This document shows, one piece after another, positions 1 to 7,438 of a DNA stretch of 14,574 bases. Numbering within the stretch: position 1 is the first letter of the stretch; every line of letters begins with the position of its first letter. The notes under the pieces were generated by a model. The model did no database searches and was not told where the DNA came from. It saw only the letters and a program-made list of their open reading frames with translations. Made by a program: the position numbers and the translations under genes. The DNA comes from an uncultured Microbacterium sp. (GTDB lineage Bacteria; Actinomycetota; Actinomycetes; Actinomycetales; Microbacteriaceae): positions 1-14,574 of the forward strand of contig NZ_CALTTX010000064.1 of assembly GCF_943912325.1 (NCBI RefSeq), read 5' to 3'.

Positions 1-231
1 GGCGCCGCCCCGCAGGGCGGTGGTGGAGGCGTGGATGCTGTGGCCCCGGCATCCACTCGCGACACAGCCGCCCCCGAAGCGGCGCCCGAACAACCCGCCG
101 ACGATGAGCCCATCGTCTACCGCACCGGCCCCATTGAGATCGAGATCCCCGAGATGCCCGAAGTGGGCGTCGCCGACCGGCTCGGGCTCTCGGAACGCGC
201 CGACGACGACCAGATCGGACCGACGTCATGA
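1..231 (+). CDS. ftsE: FtsE C-terminal tail (5' partial)
   Basis: The frame is open from the first base and stops at 229-231, giving about 76 residues of the C-terminus of a longer protein. FtsE is the ATPase of the FtsEX cell-division complex, which couples ATP hydrolysis to activation of peptidoglycan hydrolases at the septum. The conserved ABC motifs lie outside the window. What is seen is a Gly/Ala/Pro-rich linker followed by an acidic segment with IEIEIPEMPEVGVADRLGL, which I take as the extended FtsE tail of Microbacteriaceae. The identification rests mainly on the ATGA overlap with ftsX (stop 229-231, ftsX start 228-230), the usual coupling of this operon. The stretch 31-56 contains an inverted repeat, GTGGATGC / GCATCCAC. 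Confidence 0.75.
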   Translation, partial: GAAPQGGGGGVDAVAPASTRDTAAPEAAPEQPADDEPIVYRTGPIEIEIPEMPEVGVADRLGLSERADDDQIGPTS

Positions 232-1142
232 GGTGGCAGCTGATCGTCGGCGAGGCGCTTTCGGGCCTTCGCCGCAACGTGTCGATGGTGATCTCGGTCG
301 TGCTCGTGACGTTCGTCTCGCTGACGTTCGTCGGCGCTGGAATCCTCATGCAGATGCAGATTGCGACGATGAAGGACTACTGGTCGCAGCGCGCGCAGGT
401 CGAGGTCTATATGTGCTCGACGATCTCGACCGGGCCGAACTGTGCCGGGGGAGCGGCGACGCAAGAGCAGATCGACGCCGTCACGGCGCAGCTCGATTCG
501 CCGACGCTCTCGCCGCTCATTCGCGAATACACGTTCGACACCTCCGAGCAGGCCTATCAGAAGCTCATCGACCAGATGGGTGCGGACTACGCCTCGACGA
601 TTACGGCCGATCAGTGGCCCGCGACCTTCAGCGTGAACCTGCGCGACCAGACGAACTCCGATGTGCTGATGGAGGCGTTCGGCGGCGTGCCGGGCGTCGA
701 AGAGGTCAAGGACCAGCTGCAGTACCTCGATCCGCTCTTCTCGGCGCTGACGGTCGCGACCTACGTCGCCGTCGGGATCGCCGTGCTCATGCTCGTGGCA
801 GCGGCGCTGCTGATCGCGACAACGATCCGTCTGTCGGCCTTTGCGCGGCGACGCGAACTCGGCATCATGCGCCTAGTCGGAGCATCCAATCGCTTCATTC
901 AAACCCCGTTCGTGCTCGAGGGCGTCTTTGCCGCGCTCATCGGATCGGCGCTCGCGAGCGTTGCGATCTGGGCGGGGGTGCGCTTCGGGGTCGGCGGCTA
1001 TATCGCCGAGCGGCTGCAGATCGGGTCGGCGTGGGTCGGCGACGGGCAGGTCGCGATCGTGGTTCCGGTCATCATCGTGATCGGCGTCGCGCTCGCCGCG
1101 CTGTCGGCGACGTTCGCGATCCGGCGCTGGTTGCGCGCCTGA
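228..1142 (+). CDS. ftsX: Cell division protein FtsX
   Basis: FtsX is the membrane subunit of the FtsEX complex. It passes the FtsE ATPase cycle to cell-wall hydrolases outside the membrane. The protein has 304 residues, the usual size for actinobacterial FtsX. TM1 is at about residues 20-43, followed by a long extracellular domain at about 44-173, then TM2 (about 174-200), TM3 (about 225-250) and TM4 (about 275-297). Between TM2 and TM3 is the family-typical cytoplasmic segment RRELGIMRLVGAS (208-220). The extracellular domain contains two cysteines, C63 and C72, that could form a disulfide. The ATG overlaps the ftsE stop, so translational coupling is likely. smpB follows after about 120 bp. 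Confidence 0.95.
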   Translation: MRWQLIVGEALSGLRRNVSMVISVVLVTFVSLTFVGAGILMQMQIATMKDYWSQRAQVEVYMCSTISTGPNCAGGAATQEQIDAVTAQLDSPTLSPLIREYTFDTSEQAYQKLIDQMGADYASTITADQWPATFSVNLRDQTNSDVLMEAFGGVPGVEEVKDQLQYLDPLFSALTVATYVAVGIAVLMLVAAALLIATTIRLSAFARRRELGIMRLVGASNRFIQTPFVLEGVFAALIGSALASVAIWAGVRFGVGGYIAERLQIGSAWVGDGQVAIVVPVIIVIGVALAALSATFAIRRWLRA

Positions 1143-1153
1143 GTCGCGACGCG

Positions 1154-1181
1154 CGCCCGGCGTGCGCCCGGGCGTGTCGTC
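1154..1181 (+). terminator. Possible weak hairpin terminator after ftsX
   Basis: CGCCCGG (1154-1160) and CCGGGCG (1168-1174) form a 7-bp GC stem with a 7-nt loop 12 bases after the ftsX stop. The sequence that follows (TGTCGTCTTGT) is only moderately T-rich, so this is a weak candidate. Confidence 0.3.
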
Positions 1182-1184
1182 TTG

Positions 1185-1190
1185 TAGAAT
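1185..1190 (+). promoter_or_regulatory. Putative -10 element of smpB
   Basis: TAGAAT matches the sigma-70/SigA -10 consensus at 4 of 6 positions and lies about 80 bp upstream of the smpB start, after the hairpin that may end ftsX. No convincing -35 element is seen. It suggests that smpB can be transcribed separately from ftsEX. Confidence 0.35.
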
Positions 1191-1262
1191 GACAGGCTGC
1201 CGTGCGATCGCGCGGCCAATCGGATGCCCGGCGAGATCGCCGGGGCGCACACAGAGGACGTG

Positions 1263-1742
1263 ATGATGGTCAAGGAGCGCGGCGAAAAGGTCGTGGCGAC
1301 GAACCGTCGCGCGCGCCATGAGTACACGATCGAGAAGACGTACGAGGCAGGTCTCGTGCTGACCGGCACCGAAGTCAAGTCGCTGCGCCAGGGGCGCGCG
1401 AACCTGTCGGACGGCTACGCGTTCATCGACGGCGGCGAGGCCTACCTCGATTCGGTGCACATTCCCGAGTATTCGCAGGGTCACTGGACCAATCACGCGT
1501 CGAAGCGCACACGCAAGCTGCTGCTGCACAAGAACGAGATCATCAAGCTCAGCCACGAGGTCTCGGCCGGCGGTTACACCCTCGTGCCGCTCAAGCTGTA
1601 CTTCTCGGACGGGCGCGCGAAGGTCGAGATCGCGGTCGCGAAGGGCAAGCGCGAGTACGAGAAGCGTCAGACGCTGCGCGAGCGCGAAGACAAGCGCGAG
1701 GCCGAGCGCGCCATGCGCACCCGCAACCGCCTGGGGGAGTGA
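1263..1742 (+). CDS. smpB: SsrA-binding protein SmpB
   Basis: SmpB binds tmRNA and places its tRNA-like domain in the A site of stalled ribosomes during trans-translation. The protein has 158-159 residues, the normal length. Family features seen are EAGLVLTGTEVKSLR, GRANLSDGYAFI, YSQGHWTNHASKRTRKLLLH and the C-terminal helix region LYFSDGRAKVEIAVAKGKRE. A basic tail rich in Arg, Lys and Glu follows (REREDKREAERAMRTRNRL) and is known to insert into the mRNA channel. Starts are possible at GTG 1260, ATG 1263 or ATG 1266. The Shine-Dalgarno-like AGAGG at 1253-1257 is 5 nt before 1263 and 8 nt before 1266, so either ATG fits. An upstream ATG at 1224 would add non-conserved residues. Its RNA partner ssrA is 2.3 kb downstream. 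Confidence 0.97.
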   Translation: MMVKERGEKVVATNRRARHEYTIEKTYEAGLVLTGTEVKSLRQGRANLSDGYAFIDGGEAYLDSVHIPEYSQGHWTNHASKRTRKLLLHKNEIIKLSHEVSAGGYTLVPLKLYFSDGRAKVEIAVAKGKREYEKRQTLREREDKREAERAMRTRNRLGE

Positions 1743-1755
1743 GCCCGCAGCCCGG

Positions 1756-3147
1756 TTAGCCGCGGGAGTTCCGCGCCCCGGGCGAGTTCTGCGGTCCGGG
1801 CAGGTTCAGCAGTAACGTGCGGTGAAACATCTCGCCGCGTTCGAGTGAGTCGATCGCGACGCGCTCATCGACGCCGTGAATTGTGGCGCGGAGCTCTGCC
1901 GACATCGCGATCGGCGCGAAGCGATAGACGGCGGGCGAGAAGCGATGGAAGTGGCGCGAGTCGGTCGCGGCCATCATGACGTACGGCACGGCGAGCGCCT
2001 CGGGGTATGAGGCGCGGAGCGCCGTGCGGAGCAGTCCGAACGGTGCGCCGTCGGTCGGTGACTCGGGTGAGGGGTCATCGCCCTCGAGCACTTCGATCGT
2101 GACGAGTGGATCATGGATGCGTCGGCGCAGGCGATCCACGACGCTGTCGACACTCTCGCCGAGGGCGATGCGCAGGTTGACCGTGGCGGACGCCTGCGAT
2201 GGCAGTACGTTCGCGGCGGTGCCTCCCGCGAGCATCGTCGGCGCGACGGTCGTACGCACCATCGCTGCGGGCTCGCCGCCGAGAGCCGCGAAGACGCGCG
2301 CCGAAAGGAACGGCACGGCCGCGAGCAGGCGGTAGCCGCGGCCGGTCAAACCGGGCGCGCGCTCGCCGAAGAGGCGCAGCATGCGCGTGACGGCGCGGGG
2401 CGTGCGCGGTGCGAACGTCGCGGGGCCGAGGCGATCGACGGCGCGCGCGATGCGGCGTGCTGCCGTCAACGTCGGGGGAGCAGAGGCGTGACCGCCCTCG
2501 CCGCGCGCCTGCAGCCGTACGGTCAGCACGCCCTTCTCACCGACCCCGATCATCGCGGCCGTGCCGCTCACACCGGGGAGCGGAGCGTCGACGACGGCCC
2601 CGCCTTCGTCGAGCACGAGCCACGGCACGACGCCGCGCGAGCGCAACAGCTCGGCGATCGCCGCGGCCGCATCGCCGAAGGTCTCTTCGTTGCCCCCGAA
2701 CGACAGGTACACGTCGCGCGACGGCACGAAGCCGGCGGCGAGCAGGTTCTCGACGGCTTCGATCGTGACGATCAGCGGACCCTTGTCATCGAGCGCGCCG
2801 CGCCCATAGGCCAGACCGTCGGCGATCACACCCGCGAAGGGAGGGTGCGTCCAGGCATCCGTCTCATCGACCGGCACGACATCGATATGGGCCATCAACA
2901 CGAGGGGGGATGCCTCGGGGTCGCGCCCCGCCCAGCGGTAGAGCACGCCCAGATCGCCGACGCGCTCGAGCGCGAGGTTCGCGTGCACGAGCGGGTAGAG
3001 CTCGCGGAGCAGATCGACGAACGCCTCGAAGGGTTCGGAACGGCCGGGCGCTGACCCGGCGCTGACGGTCGGAACCTGGATCATGCGCGAGAGGCGCTCG
3101 GCGATGCCGGGCCGCGGCTCGGGTGCGGTTGGTGTCGTCACGGTCAT
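1756..3147 (-). CDS. M20 family metallopeptidase (PM20D1/CPS1-like)
   Basis: A predicted zinc-dependent amidohydrolase or peptidase of the M20 family, 463 residues. The expected metal-centre motifs are present: HID at 87-89, GRGALDDKG with D120 as the bridging Asp, the catalytic/ligand pair GNEE (E154, E155), DEGG at 180-183, and a late His in DSRHFHRF. The dimerisation (lid) domain lies in the middle, around residues 205-325. LVLMAHIDVVPV and GRGALDDKG resemble the carboxypeptidase S / PM20D1 branch, so a dipeptide or N-acyl amino acid substrate is plausible but unproven. There is no signal peptide, so it should be cytoplasmic. Its ATG (3145-3147) overlaps the stop of the SIMPL gene (ATGA), so the two are co-translated. 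It converges with smpB, the two stops being 13 bp apart. Confidence 0.9.
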   Translation of the reverse strand: MTVTTPTAPEPRPGIAERLSRMIQVPTVSAGSAPGRSEPFEAFVDLLRELYPLVHANLALERVGDLGVLYRWAGRDPEASPLVLMAHIDVVPVDETDAWTHPPFAGVIADGLAYGRGALDDKGPLIVTIEAVENLLAAGFVPSRDVYLSFGGNEETFGDAAAAIAELLRSRGVVPWLVLDEGGAVVDAPLPGVSGTAAMIGVGEKGVLTVRLQARGEGGHASAPPTLTAARRIARAVDRLGPATFAPRTPRAVTRMLRLFGERAPGLTGRGYRLLAAVPFLSARVFAALGGEPAAMVRTTVAPTMLAGGTAANVLPSQASATVNLRIALGESVDSVVDRLRRRIHDPLVTIEVLEGDDPSPESPTDGAPFGLLRTALRASYPEALAVPYVMMAATDSRHFHRFSPAVYRFAPIAMSAELRATIHGVDERVAIDSLERGEMFHRTLLLNLPGPQNSPGARNSRG

Positions 3148-3833
3148 CGCGCCGTGAACCGTGCCTCGACGGCGGCGCGCACGGTGATGTCGCCCGGTCG
3201 CAGATCGATATCGGGGCGGTCATCACCCGCGCGGTCGAACGAGGCCGATGCCATCATCATGCGGGGCGTCGGACCGCCGCCCGAGCCCGGATCGAGCAGA
3301 CCGAGATCGGCGACGGCGAGCGGTCGTACATCGGTGAGTCCGAGCGCCGCAGCGTAGGCGGTGGCCCGCGCGAGCGCCTGGTGCACGGCCGACGCGGCGA
3401 CGTCGGACTCGACGCGACGCTCGGTCGCGGGCGTCAGCGTCCAGTCGATCCCTTCGATGACGACGAGGGGATGCTCGGCGAACTCGGCCACGAATCGCCC
3501 GAGTGCCGCGAAGTCGCCGAACTCGGCGCGCAGGTTGACCGCCGCGTGCTGGCGCGGCGCGAGGCGTCGCCCGTGGTCACCGTAGGGCTGCGTGCTCCAG
3601 GCAGAGAGCTGTTCGCTCGTCCAGGTCGTCACCGCGCCCTCGTCGTGCAGCTGCTCGATGCGCGTACGCACCGCGGCCGCCTCCACCGCGACGTCGTCGA
3701 GCACGGCTCCGCGGTCGCCGCCTTCGCTCCGTACCGCGATGCGCGCCGTGCCGCGCTCGGCCCCCACCTCGCGCTCGGCTTCGCCGCGCACGCTGATGAC
3801 GACGGGTTCGCCGGGCTGTGTTTCCTCGCTCAT
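3144..3833 (-). CDS. SIMPL (DUF541) domain protein
   Basis: A 229-residue protein of the SIMPL/YggE type. The opening VVISVRGEAEREVGAERGTARIAV is the typical first strand pair of the domain. Further marks are the amphipathic helix with WTSEQLSAWS, the VEGIDWTL-like segment (VVIEGIDWTLTP), the helix AVHQALARATAYAAALGL and the closing strands DITVRAAVEARF. Many SIMPL proteins are periplasmic, but this one has no signal peptide or lipobox and should be cytoplasmic. Family roles (oxidative stress, kinase-associated signalling) are poorly defined and I do not assign one. I chose the ATG at 3833 because similarity to the domain begins there; an upstream in-frame extension to 4277 would cross ssrA. 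It is the first gene of a pair with the M20 peptidase. Confidence 0.85.
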   Translation of the reverse strand: MSEETQPGEPVVISVRGEAEREVGAERGTARIAVRSEGGDRGAVLDDVAVEAAAVRTRIEQLHDEGAVTTWTSEQLSAWSTQPYGDHGRRLAPRQHAAVNLRAEFGDFAALGRFVAEFAEHPLVVIEGIDWTLTPATERRVESDVAASAVHQALARATAYAAALGLTDVRPLAVADLGLLDPGSGGGPTPRMMMASASFDRAGDDRPDIDLRPGDITVRAAVEARFTAR

Positions 3834-3922
3834 GGCTCGACGATACCCGGCCGCCTCGAAGGCTCGGGATCGATTCTCGAGGGAACGAGGAACCCGGGAA
3901 TGCGCCGCGTCGGCGGCCGTTG

Positions 3923-3928
3923 TATGAT
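3923..3928 (+). promoter_or_regulatory. Putative -10 element of ssrA
   Basis: TATGAT matches the -10 consensus at 5 of 6 positions. Transcription would start at about 3935, giving a leader of about 70 nt that would need 5' processing (RNase P) to release tmRNA at 4004. The leader contains a short hairpin, GTCCG (3987-3991) / CGGAC (3995-3999). No clear -35 is seen. Confidence 0.45.
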
Positions 3929-4003
3929 GGAGGGCTGGGTGCTGTGAGGCATCCACTCGCACAACTCCACAGAGTGACAGAGGCTTGTCCGATTCGGACG
4001 AAC

Positions 4004-4370
4004 GGGGCTGATCGGTTTCGACAGCGCCTGTGAATCCGCGAGAAGCGGGCCGAGGATGCAGGGTTATCTCGTAAACGCTCCTTGCAAACCTATAAGTGCC
4101 GATGCAAAGCGCACTGACTTCGCCCTCGCTGCCTAAGCGAGCCCGATAGTCCGTCAGACCGTGTGTGATCCCGACACGGACCCTGGCGTCATCTAGGGAT
4201 CTTGCTGCGTGACGGCGTCTGGACGTCACGCGGGACTCTTTCCAGGCTGGGCCTGTCGACTTAGGTGTCTGTGACAAAGGTCGGGGCCGAGCAGAACGTC
4301 TCTACAGACTGCGCCCGGAGAATGCGTGGTTACTCAGCGTTGGACGGGGGTTCGATTCCCCCCAGCTCCA
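4004..4370 (+). ncRNA. ssrA: tmRNA (ssrA)
   Basis: tmRNA rescues stalled ribosomes by acting first as alanyl-tRNA and then as mRNA for a degradation tag. The 5' end GGGGCTGATCGGTTTCGACA is the canonical start. Its GGGGCTG pairs with CAGCTCC at 4363-4369 to form the acceptor stem. The T arm is GGGGG-TTCGATT-CCCCC. CCA is not encoded. The tag frame resumes at GCC 4098-4100 and reads ADAKRTDFALAA, stopping at TAA 4134-4136; the final ALAA is the ClpXP-type degron. AGT just before the resume codon fits the usual pattern. SmpB, its partner, is encoded upstream in this window, and a strong terminator follows at 4392. Both ends and the tag look intact. Confidence 0.97.
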
Positions 4371-4391
4371 CGAGCCTCTGTCTGTGTGGAT

Positions 4392-4436
4392 AACCCCCGC
4401 GAGCCCGCCGAAAGGTCGGACTCGCGGGGGTTTCTT
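4392..4436 (+). terminator. Intrinsic terminator of ssrA
   Basis: AACCCCCGCGAG (4392-4403) pairs perfectly with CTCGCGGGGGTT (4421-4432). A second small stem sits inside, CCGCC-GAAA-GG(T)CGG, and a TTTCTT tract follows. It lies about 20 nt after the tmRNA 3' end and is the clearest intrinsic terminator in the window. Confidence 0.9.
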
Positions 4437-4517
4437 CGTTGGTGGGGTGCGTTCTGGGTCGCACGTGCCCACGCTTTGCCCACATCTGACCGCGCCGGGT
4501 CGCCGTACGATCGCAAC

Positions 4518-4628
4518 ATGACTCCGAAGCTGACCGAGTACATCGAGGCAGGAAAACGACTCACTGTCGGTGAGCGCCTCGAGGTTGCGCATCAGCTCCT
4601 GCTGAGCGTCCCCGCGGCAGATTCTTAG
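4518..4628 (+). pseudogene. Truncated antitoxin-like ORF (addiction-module type)
   Basis: A 36-residue ORF beginning MTPKLTEYIEAGKRL and ending LLLSVPAADS. The pattern of a short N-terminus, an EAGKRLTVGERLEVAHQLLLS helix, then an acidic turn resembles the start of the small unstable antitoxins paired with RelE/ParE toxins (TIGR02574 / PF09720 type, family assigned from memory). Intact members have about 70-80 residues, and the C-terminal toxin-binding part is missing here. The stop at 4626-4628 overlaps the stop codon of the MFS remnant on the other strand, so the break appears to lie at about 4620-4628. No toxin gene follows. It could also be a real short peptide; I regard a decayed fragment as more likely. 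Confidence 0.45.
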
Positions 4629-5017
4629 GATTCGACTACGACCTTCGACGTAAGCCCCGAAGCCGCCGCCGCCCGGTTGGCCCGCGTGATCAGCATCCAT
4701 CCGACGATGCTGACGAGCAGTGAAATCGCGGCCATGCCGAGCGTGAGCGCTCCGAACGCGTCGTGGTACGCCGCGATCGCGGCCGTGAAGACCTGCGGGT
4801 CGGGGTGCGTGCCGTCTTTCGCGTACGTTCCGACGCTCTGCAATGCGGTCGTGACGGCCGAATCCGACATACCCGCGCCTGCGAGACGCGACGTGATTCC
4901 GCCGATCGTGAGCTGCGTGATCACGACGGTCGACAGGGCGGTCGCGAGCGAGTAGAACAGCTGGCCGAACGTCGTGCGCGAGCTCGTGACCGGCCCGTAG
5001 AACTCGGCGGGTGCTTC
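4625..5017 (-). pseudogene. C-terminal remnant of an MFS (DHA2-like) transporter
   Basis: About 130 codons of minus-strand frame read EAPAEFYGPVTSSRTTFGQ, LFYSLATALSTVVITQLTIGG and a final membrane segment LTLGMAAISLLVSIVGWMLI, ending with a Lys-containing tail and TAA at 4625-4627. The pattern (FYGPVTSSRTT, then two last TMs) is that of the C-terminal part of 14-TM DHA2 drug transporters. There is no start codon or N-terminal two-thirds. The upstream in-frame extension is an out-of-frame shadow of the neighbouring membrane-protein gene. The remnant abuts the stop codon of that gene (5020-5022), so a deletion or recombination joint lies at about 5015-5025. Confidence 0.65.
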
Positions 5018-5019
5018 GC

Positions 5020-6162
5020 TCAGCGAGCGGGGCGGTCGCCGTCTCGCGCGGCGCGCTGCGAAAGTGCGATCGCGCTCGAGAGGCGGCGCTGTTCTCGCTG
5101 CAGCGCATGAATGGCGCCGGCGCAGATGCCGCTCGCGATCGAGAACGCGGTGTAGTCGAACAGCGCGACGAAGGCGATGCCGGGCCCGCGTCCTCCCGCG
5201 AGCGCGAGCACCGCGAGACAGCACGCGGCGAGAAGCGCCGAGGTGATGAAGGCGATCGTCGAGGCCCGGCGATGTGCGGCGAACGCGCGCAGGCGAGCGA
5301 CCTGATCGACGATCGTTCCGAGCGCGACGACCACGACGACCCCCGAGGCCAGTTCGAGGGCCGTCGTCGTGCGCGCGGCGTACGGCAGGGTGCACACGAT
5401 GTAGGCGAGCGTCGCGACTCCCCGGGGCGGAACGCGAAATGGCGCAAGCGTGATGCGACGCCGGCGGGGCAGGGTCGACTCGTGGATGCCGGGATCGTCG
5501 AGGCTCGCGGGAGCTTCGGCACGTTCCTGCAGGAGGTGGCTCCAGACGCGGAACGCGTCGTTGCCGAGGGTGCGCACGGCGGCGGCATCGGCGGGCGCGG
5601 GGAGTCGCGCGACGGCGTCGGCGAGCGCTGTGGCCCCGGCATCCACGGTCTCCCGTGCCTCGTGATCGGTGCGTTCCGCACGTTCCCTCGACCGCTCGAG
5701 CTCTTCGGCGACGTCGCGCAGCACGGCGTTCGTGCGCGCGAGGGTGTGCAACGCGTTCTCGCACAGCGCGACGATCGCGAGGGAGACGGGCCACACCAAC
5801 ACGTTCGTCGCGATGCGGAACGGGAGTTGCCCGGGATCGAGCGGCGGCTGACCAGCGACCTGCGCCCAGGCGTCGTAGGCGAGTGGCCGCAGCGCAGCGG
5901 CCGCCACGGTCAGCACCGTGACGGCGACGATGCGGGCACGGGGTGAGCGCAGCCGCCGTTCAAGGATCGCGATGACGGCGAGCGCTATCAAGAACGTCGC
6001 GGTCGTTGCCAGGTTGACAGGAACCGCGCCGGACCGACCGATCGGAGAGTCGGTCGGCGCCATGACGGTCAGGGCGAGGACCACGGCGGCCACGAACGAC
6101 CACCCGCTGATGAAGCGACCGCTGCGCAGCGCGTTGAGCACGGCGCTGAAGAGGCGCGTCAT
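5020..6162 (-). CDS. Eight-TM membrane protein next to a response regulator
   Basis: A 380-residue protein of unknown function. Predicted membrane segments lie at about residues 17-35, 50-67, 77-95, 118-135, 248-263, 270-288, 301-322 and 328-350. A charged helix, probably a coiled coil, spans about 136-190 (HTLARTNAVLRDVAEELERS). The second half again ends its four TMs with a similar helix (IHALQREQRRLSSAIALSQR), suggesting an internal duplication. There is no histidine-kinase H box and no HATPase motif. I chose the ATG at 6162, 4 bp after the response-regulator stop; an in-frame upstream start at 6216 would overlap that gene. Tight spacing implies an operon and a signalling role, which is inference. 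The stop codon lies at the joint with the MFS remnant, so the C-terminus may be shortened. Confidence 0.75.
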   Translation of the reverse strand: MTRLFSAVLNALRSGRFISGWSFVAAVVLALTVMAPTDSPIGRSGAVPVNLATTATFLIALAVIAILERRLRSPRARIVAVTVLTVAAAALRPLAYDAWAQVAGQPPLDPGQLPFRIATNVLVWPVSLAIVALCENALHTLARTNAVLRDVAEELERSRERAERTDHEARETVDAGATALADAVARLPAPADAAAVRTLGNDAFRVWSHLLQERAEAPASLDDPGIHESTLPRRRRITLAPFRVPPRGVATLAYIVCTLPYAARTTTALELASGVVVVVALGTIVDQVARLRAFAAHRRASTIAFITSALLAACCLAVLALAGGRGPGIAFVALFDYTAFSIASGICAGAIHALQREQRRLSSAIALSQRAARDGDRPAR

Positions 6163-6166
6163 CGCG

Positions 6167-6823
6167 CTACGAACGTCCGGGGCCGAATGCGGCGATGTAC
6201 ATCGCGGCCGCGGCAACGCGCGCGCTGACGGTTGCGTCGCCCGTCACTCCGAGACGATCGAAGAGCCGACTGATCGACCGCTCCACCGCCCGCAGGGTCG
6301 AGCCGGTTTCGAGTGCGATGCGGTCGTTCGACCAGCCCCGGGCGACCATCGCCAGCACATCGAGCTGATGCCGCGTGAGCGATGCGAGAGCGTCGTCGGG
6401 TGCGGCCGGCGTGATCGTCTGAGGTTCGGGATGGCGGTGGGACGAAAGCGCCTCGTTGAGTGCCGCCACGAGGGTGTCGGGGGAGTCGAGGCTTTGCTTC
6501 GAGACGAACACGGCACGCTCGACGCCCATCGCCGTCGCACCGGCCGCAGCCCGCGGGTAGCTGCTGAGGAACACGATCGCGAGGTGCGGGGCAAGGCCCG
6601 ACAGCATGGCCGCGAGCTCGGCACCCGAGGGCCGGGTTCCCAGGTCGATATCGGTCAGCAACGCGTCGGGGTCGAACTCAGCGAAGAGCGCCGTCGCGGT
6701 CGCGGCGTCGCTCGCCGAAGCGGTCTCGAAACCGTGGCGTTCGAGCAGGTCGCAGACCAGCATGCGCAGCGCGCCCTGATCCTCGACGACGAGCACGCGG
6801 CGCGTCCAATTCGTGCCCCCCAC
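6167..6823 (-). CDS. LuxR/NarL-family response regulator
   Basis: A two-domain response regulator of 218 residues. The receiver domain (about 9-125) has the acidic pair E14-D15 (VVEDQ), phospho-acceptor D58 in LLTDIDLG, the switch Ser at 87-88 (FLSS) and K109 (VSKQS). The C-terminal HTH (about 148-195) reads LTRHQLDVLAMVARGWSNDR followed by TLRAVERSISRLFDRLGV, the LuxR/GerE helix-turn-helix. The start is GTG (6821-6823), preceded on the coding strand by AGGGTGAGG, a good Shine-Dalgarno. The next gene downstream, 4 bp away, is a membrane protein without a kinase domain, so no cognate histidine kinase is visible here. Its target genes cannot be read from the sequence. Confidence 0.9.
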   Translation of the reverse strand: MGGTNWTRRVLVVEDQGALRMLVCDLLERHGFETASASDAATATALFAEFDPDALLTDIDLGTRPSGAELAAMLSGLAPHLAIVFLSSYPRAAAGATAMGVERAVFVSKQSLDSPDTLVAALNEALSSHRHPEPQTITPAAPDDALASLTRHQLDVLAMVARGWSNDRIALETGSTLRAVERSISRLFDRLGVTGDATVSARVAAAAMYIAAFGPGRS

Positions 6824-6874
6824 AGCCTCACCCTAACGCGCTGATGTTTCGCATTCGGGCGCGTGCGGCCATGT

Positions 6875-7438
6875 TTAACCCGCGGGAGTGCCGGGCGGGT
6901 TCATGACGAGCAGACCCTGTTTCGTGTCCGACACGATGACCCAGCCGTTCCCGAACAGGTACGTCATACCGTAGCCGTCGCTGTCGGTCACGACCGTCGT
7001 ATCGGGGTTCTCGGTGATGTAGATGCCGTCGGGGGCATCCTCGCGCTTCCAGCCAGCGTCGGTCAGCTTCTGCTCGGCGGCGGTTGCTTCGCTCGCGCTG
7101 AGCGGGGAGTAGCCGTACAGCTGCAGGCTCGTGCTGCCGGGATCGGCGGGCGACCACGCGCACAAGAATCCGGTCTTGAGCGCTTCGTCGCCGATGCGGA
7201 AGGGTTCTTCGGTGATCTGCCAGTGGTTCGTGATGAGTGACGCGCGCACGTTCGCGTCGACGAGCGTGTCGCACGTGAGGGCGGCGGGGATTGTGCTTGT
7301 CGAGGGGGTGGCGCTCGGGCTTGCCGGGGCAACGCTGGGCTGGGTGGTTGAGCCCGACGGGCCGGGTTCGGTGGAGGAGCATCCCGCAAGAAGTAGAGCG
7401 ATCGCGACGAGGCTCGTCGCAGCTGCGCGCCGGATCAT
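6875..7438 (-). CDS. Small lipoprotein of unknown function
   Basis: A 187-residue secreted lipoprotein. The signal peptide MIRRAAATSLVAIALLLAGC ends in a lipobox with C20 as the acylated residue. It is followed by a Ser/Pro/Thr-rich linker (about 21-53) typical of actinobacterial lipoproteins. The globular part has two cysteines, in LTCDTL and FLCAWSP, that may form a disulfide outside the membrane. No catalytic motif is recognised. The ATG overlaps the stop of the upstream phosphatase gene (TCAT on the plus strand at 7435-7438), so translation is coupled to it. I do not recognise the family; the arrangement says only that it is made together with the phosphatase. Confidence 0.85.
   Translation of the reverse strand: MIRRAAATSLVAIALLLAGCSSTEPGPSGSTTQPSVAPASPSATPSTSTIPAALTCDTLVDANVRASLITNHWQITEEPFRIGDEALKTGFLCAWSPADPGSTSLQLYGYSPLSASEATAAEQKLTDAGWKREDAPDGIYITENPDTTVVTDSDGYGMTYLFGNGWVIVSDTKQGLLVMNPPGTPAG

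Noticed and set aside
20..1192. A 390-codon plus-strand open frame across ftsE/ftsX
   Set aside because: It is out of frame with ftsX, Arg-rich and without motifs. FtsX topology and conserved segments are in the other frame.
1756..1800. GC-rich repeats at the smpB/M20 convergence as a terminator
   Set aside because: Only short 5-bp stems can be drawn inside the M20 coding end and no T tract follows, so I did not annotate it.
4004..4370. Possible disruption of ssrA by integration
   Set aside because: Acceptor stem, T arm and tag frame are all intact, and the terminator follows directly.
4334..4564. A 76-codon minus-strand ORF ending GAGGNRTPVQR, possibly an integrase tail at ssrA
   Set aside because: The ending is only the antisense of the tmRNA T arm, and the rest crosses the terminator. 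I see no integrase domain. It is kept only as a hint that ssrA may once have been an insertion site.
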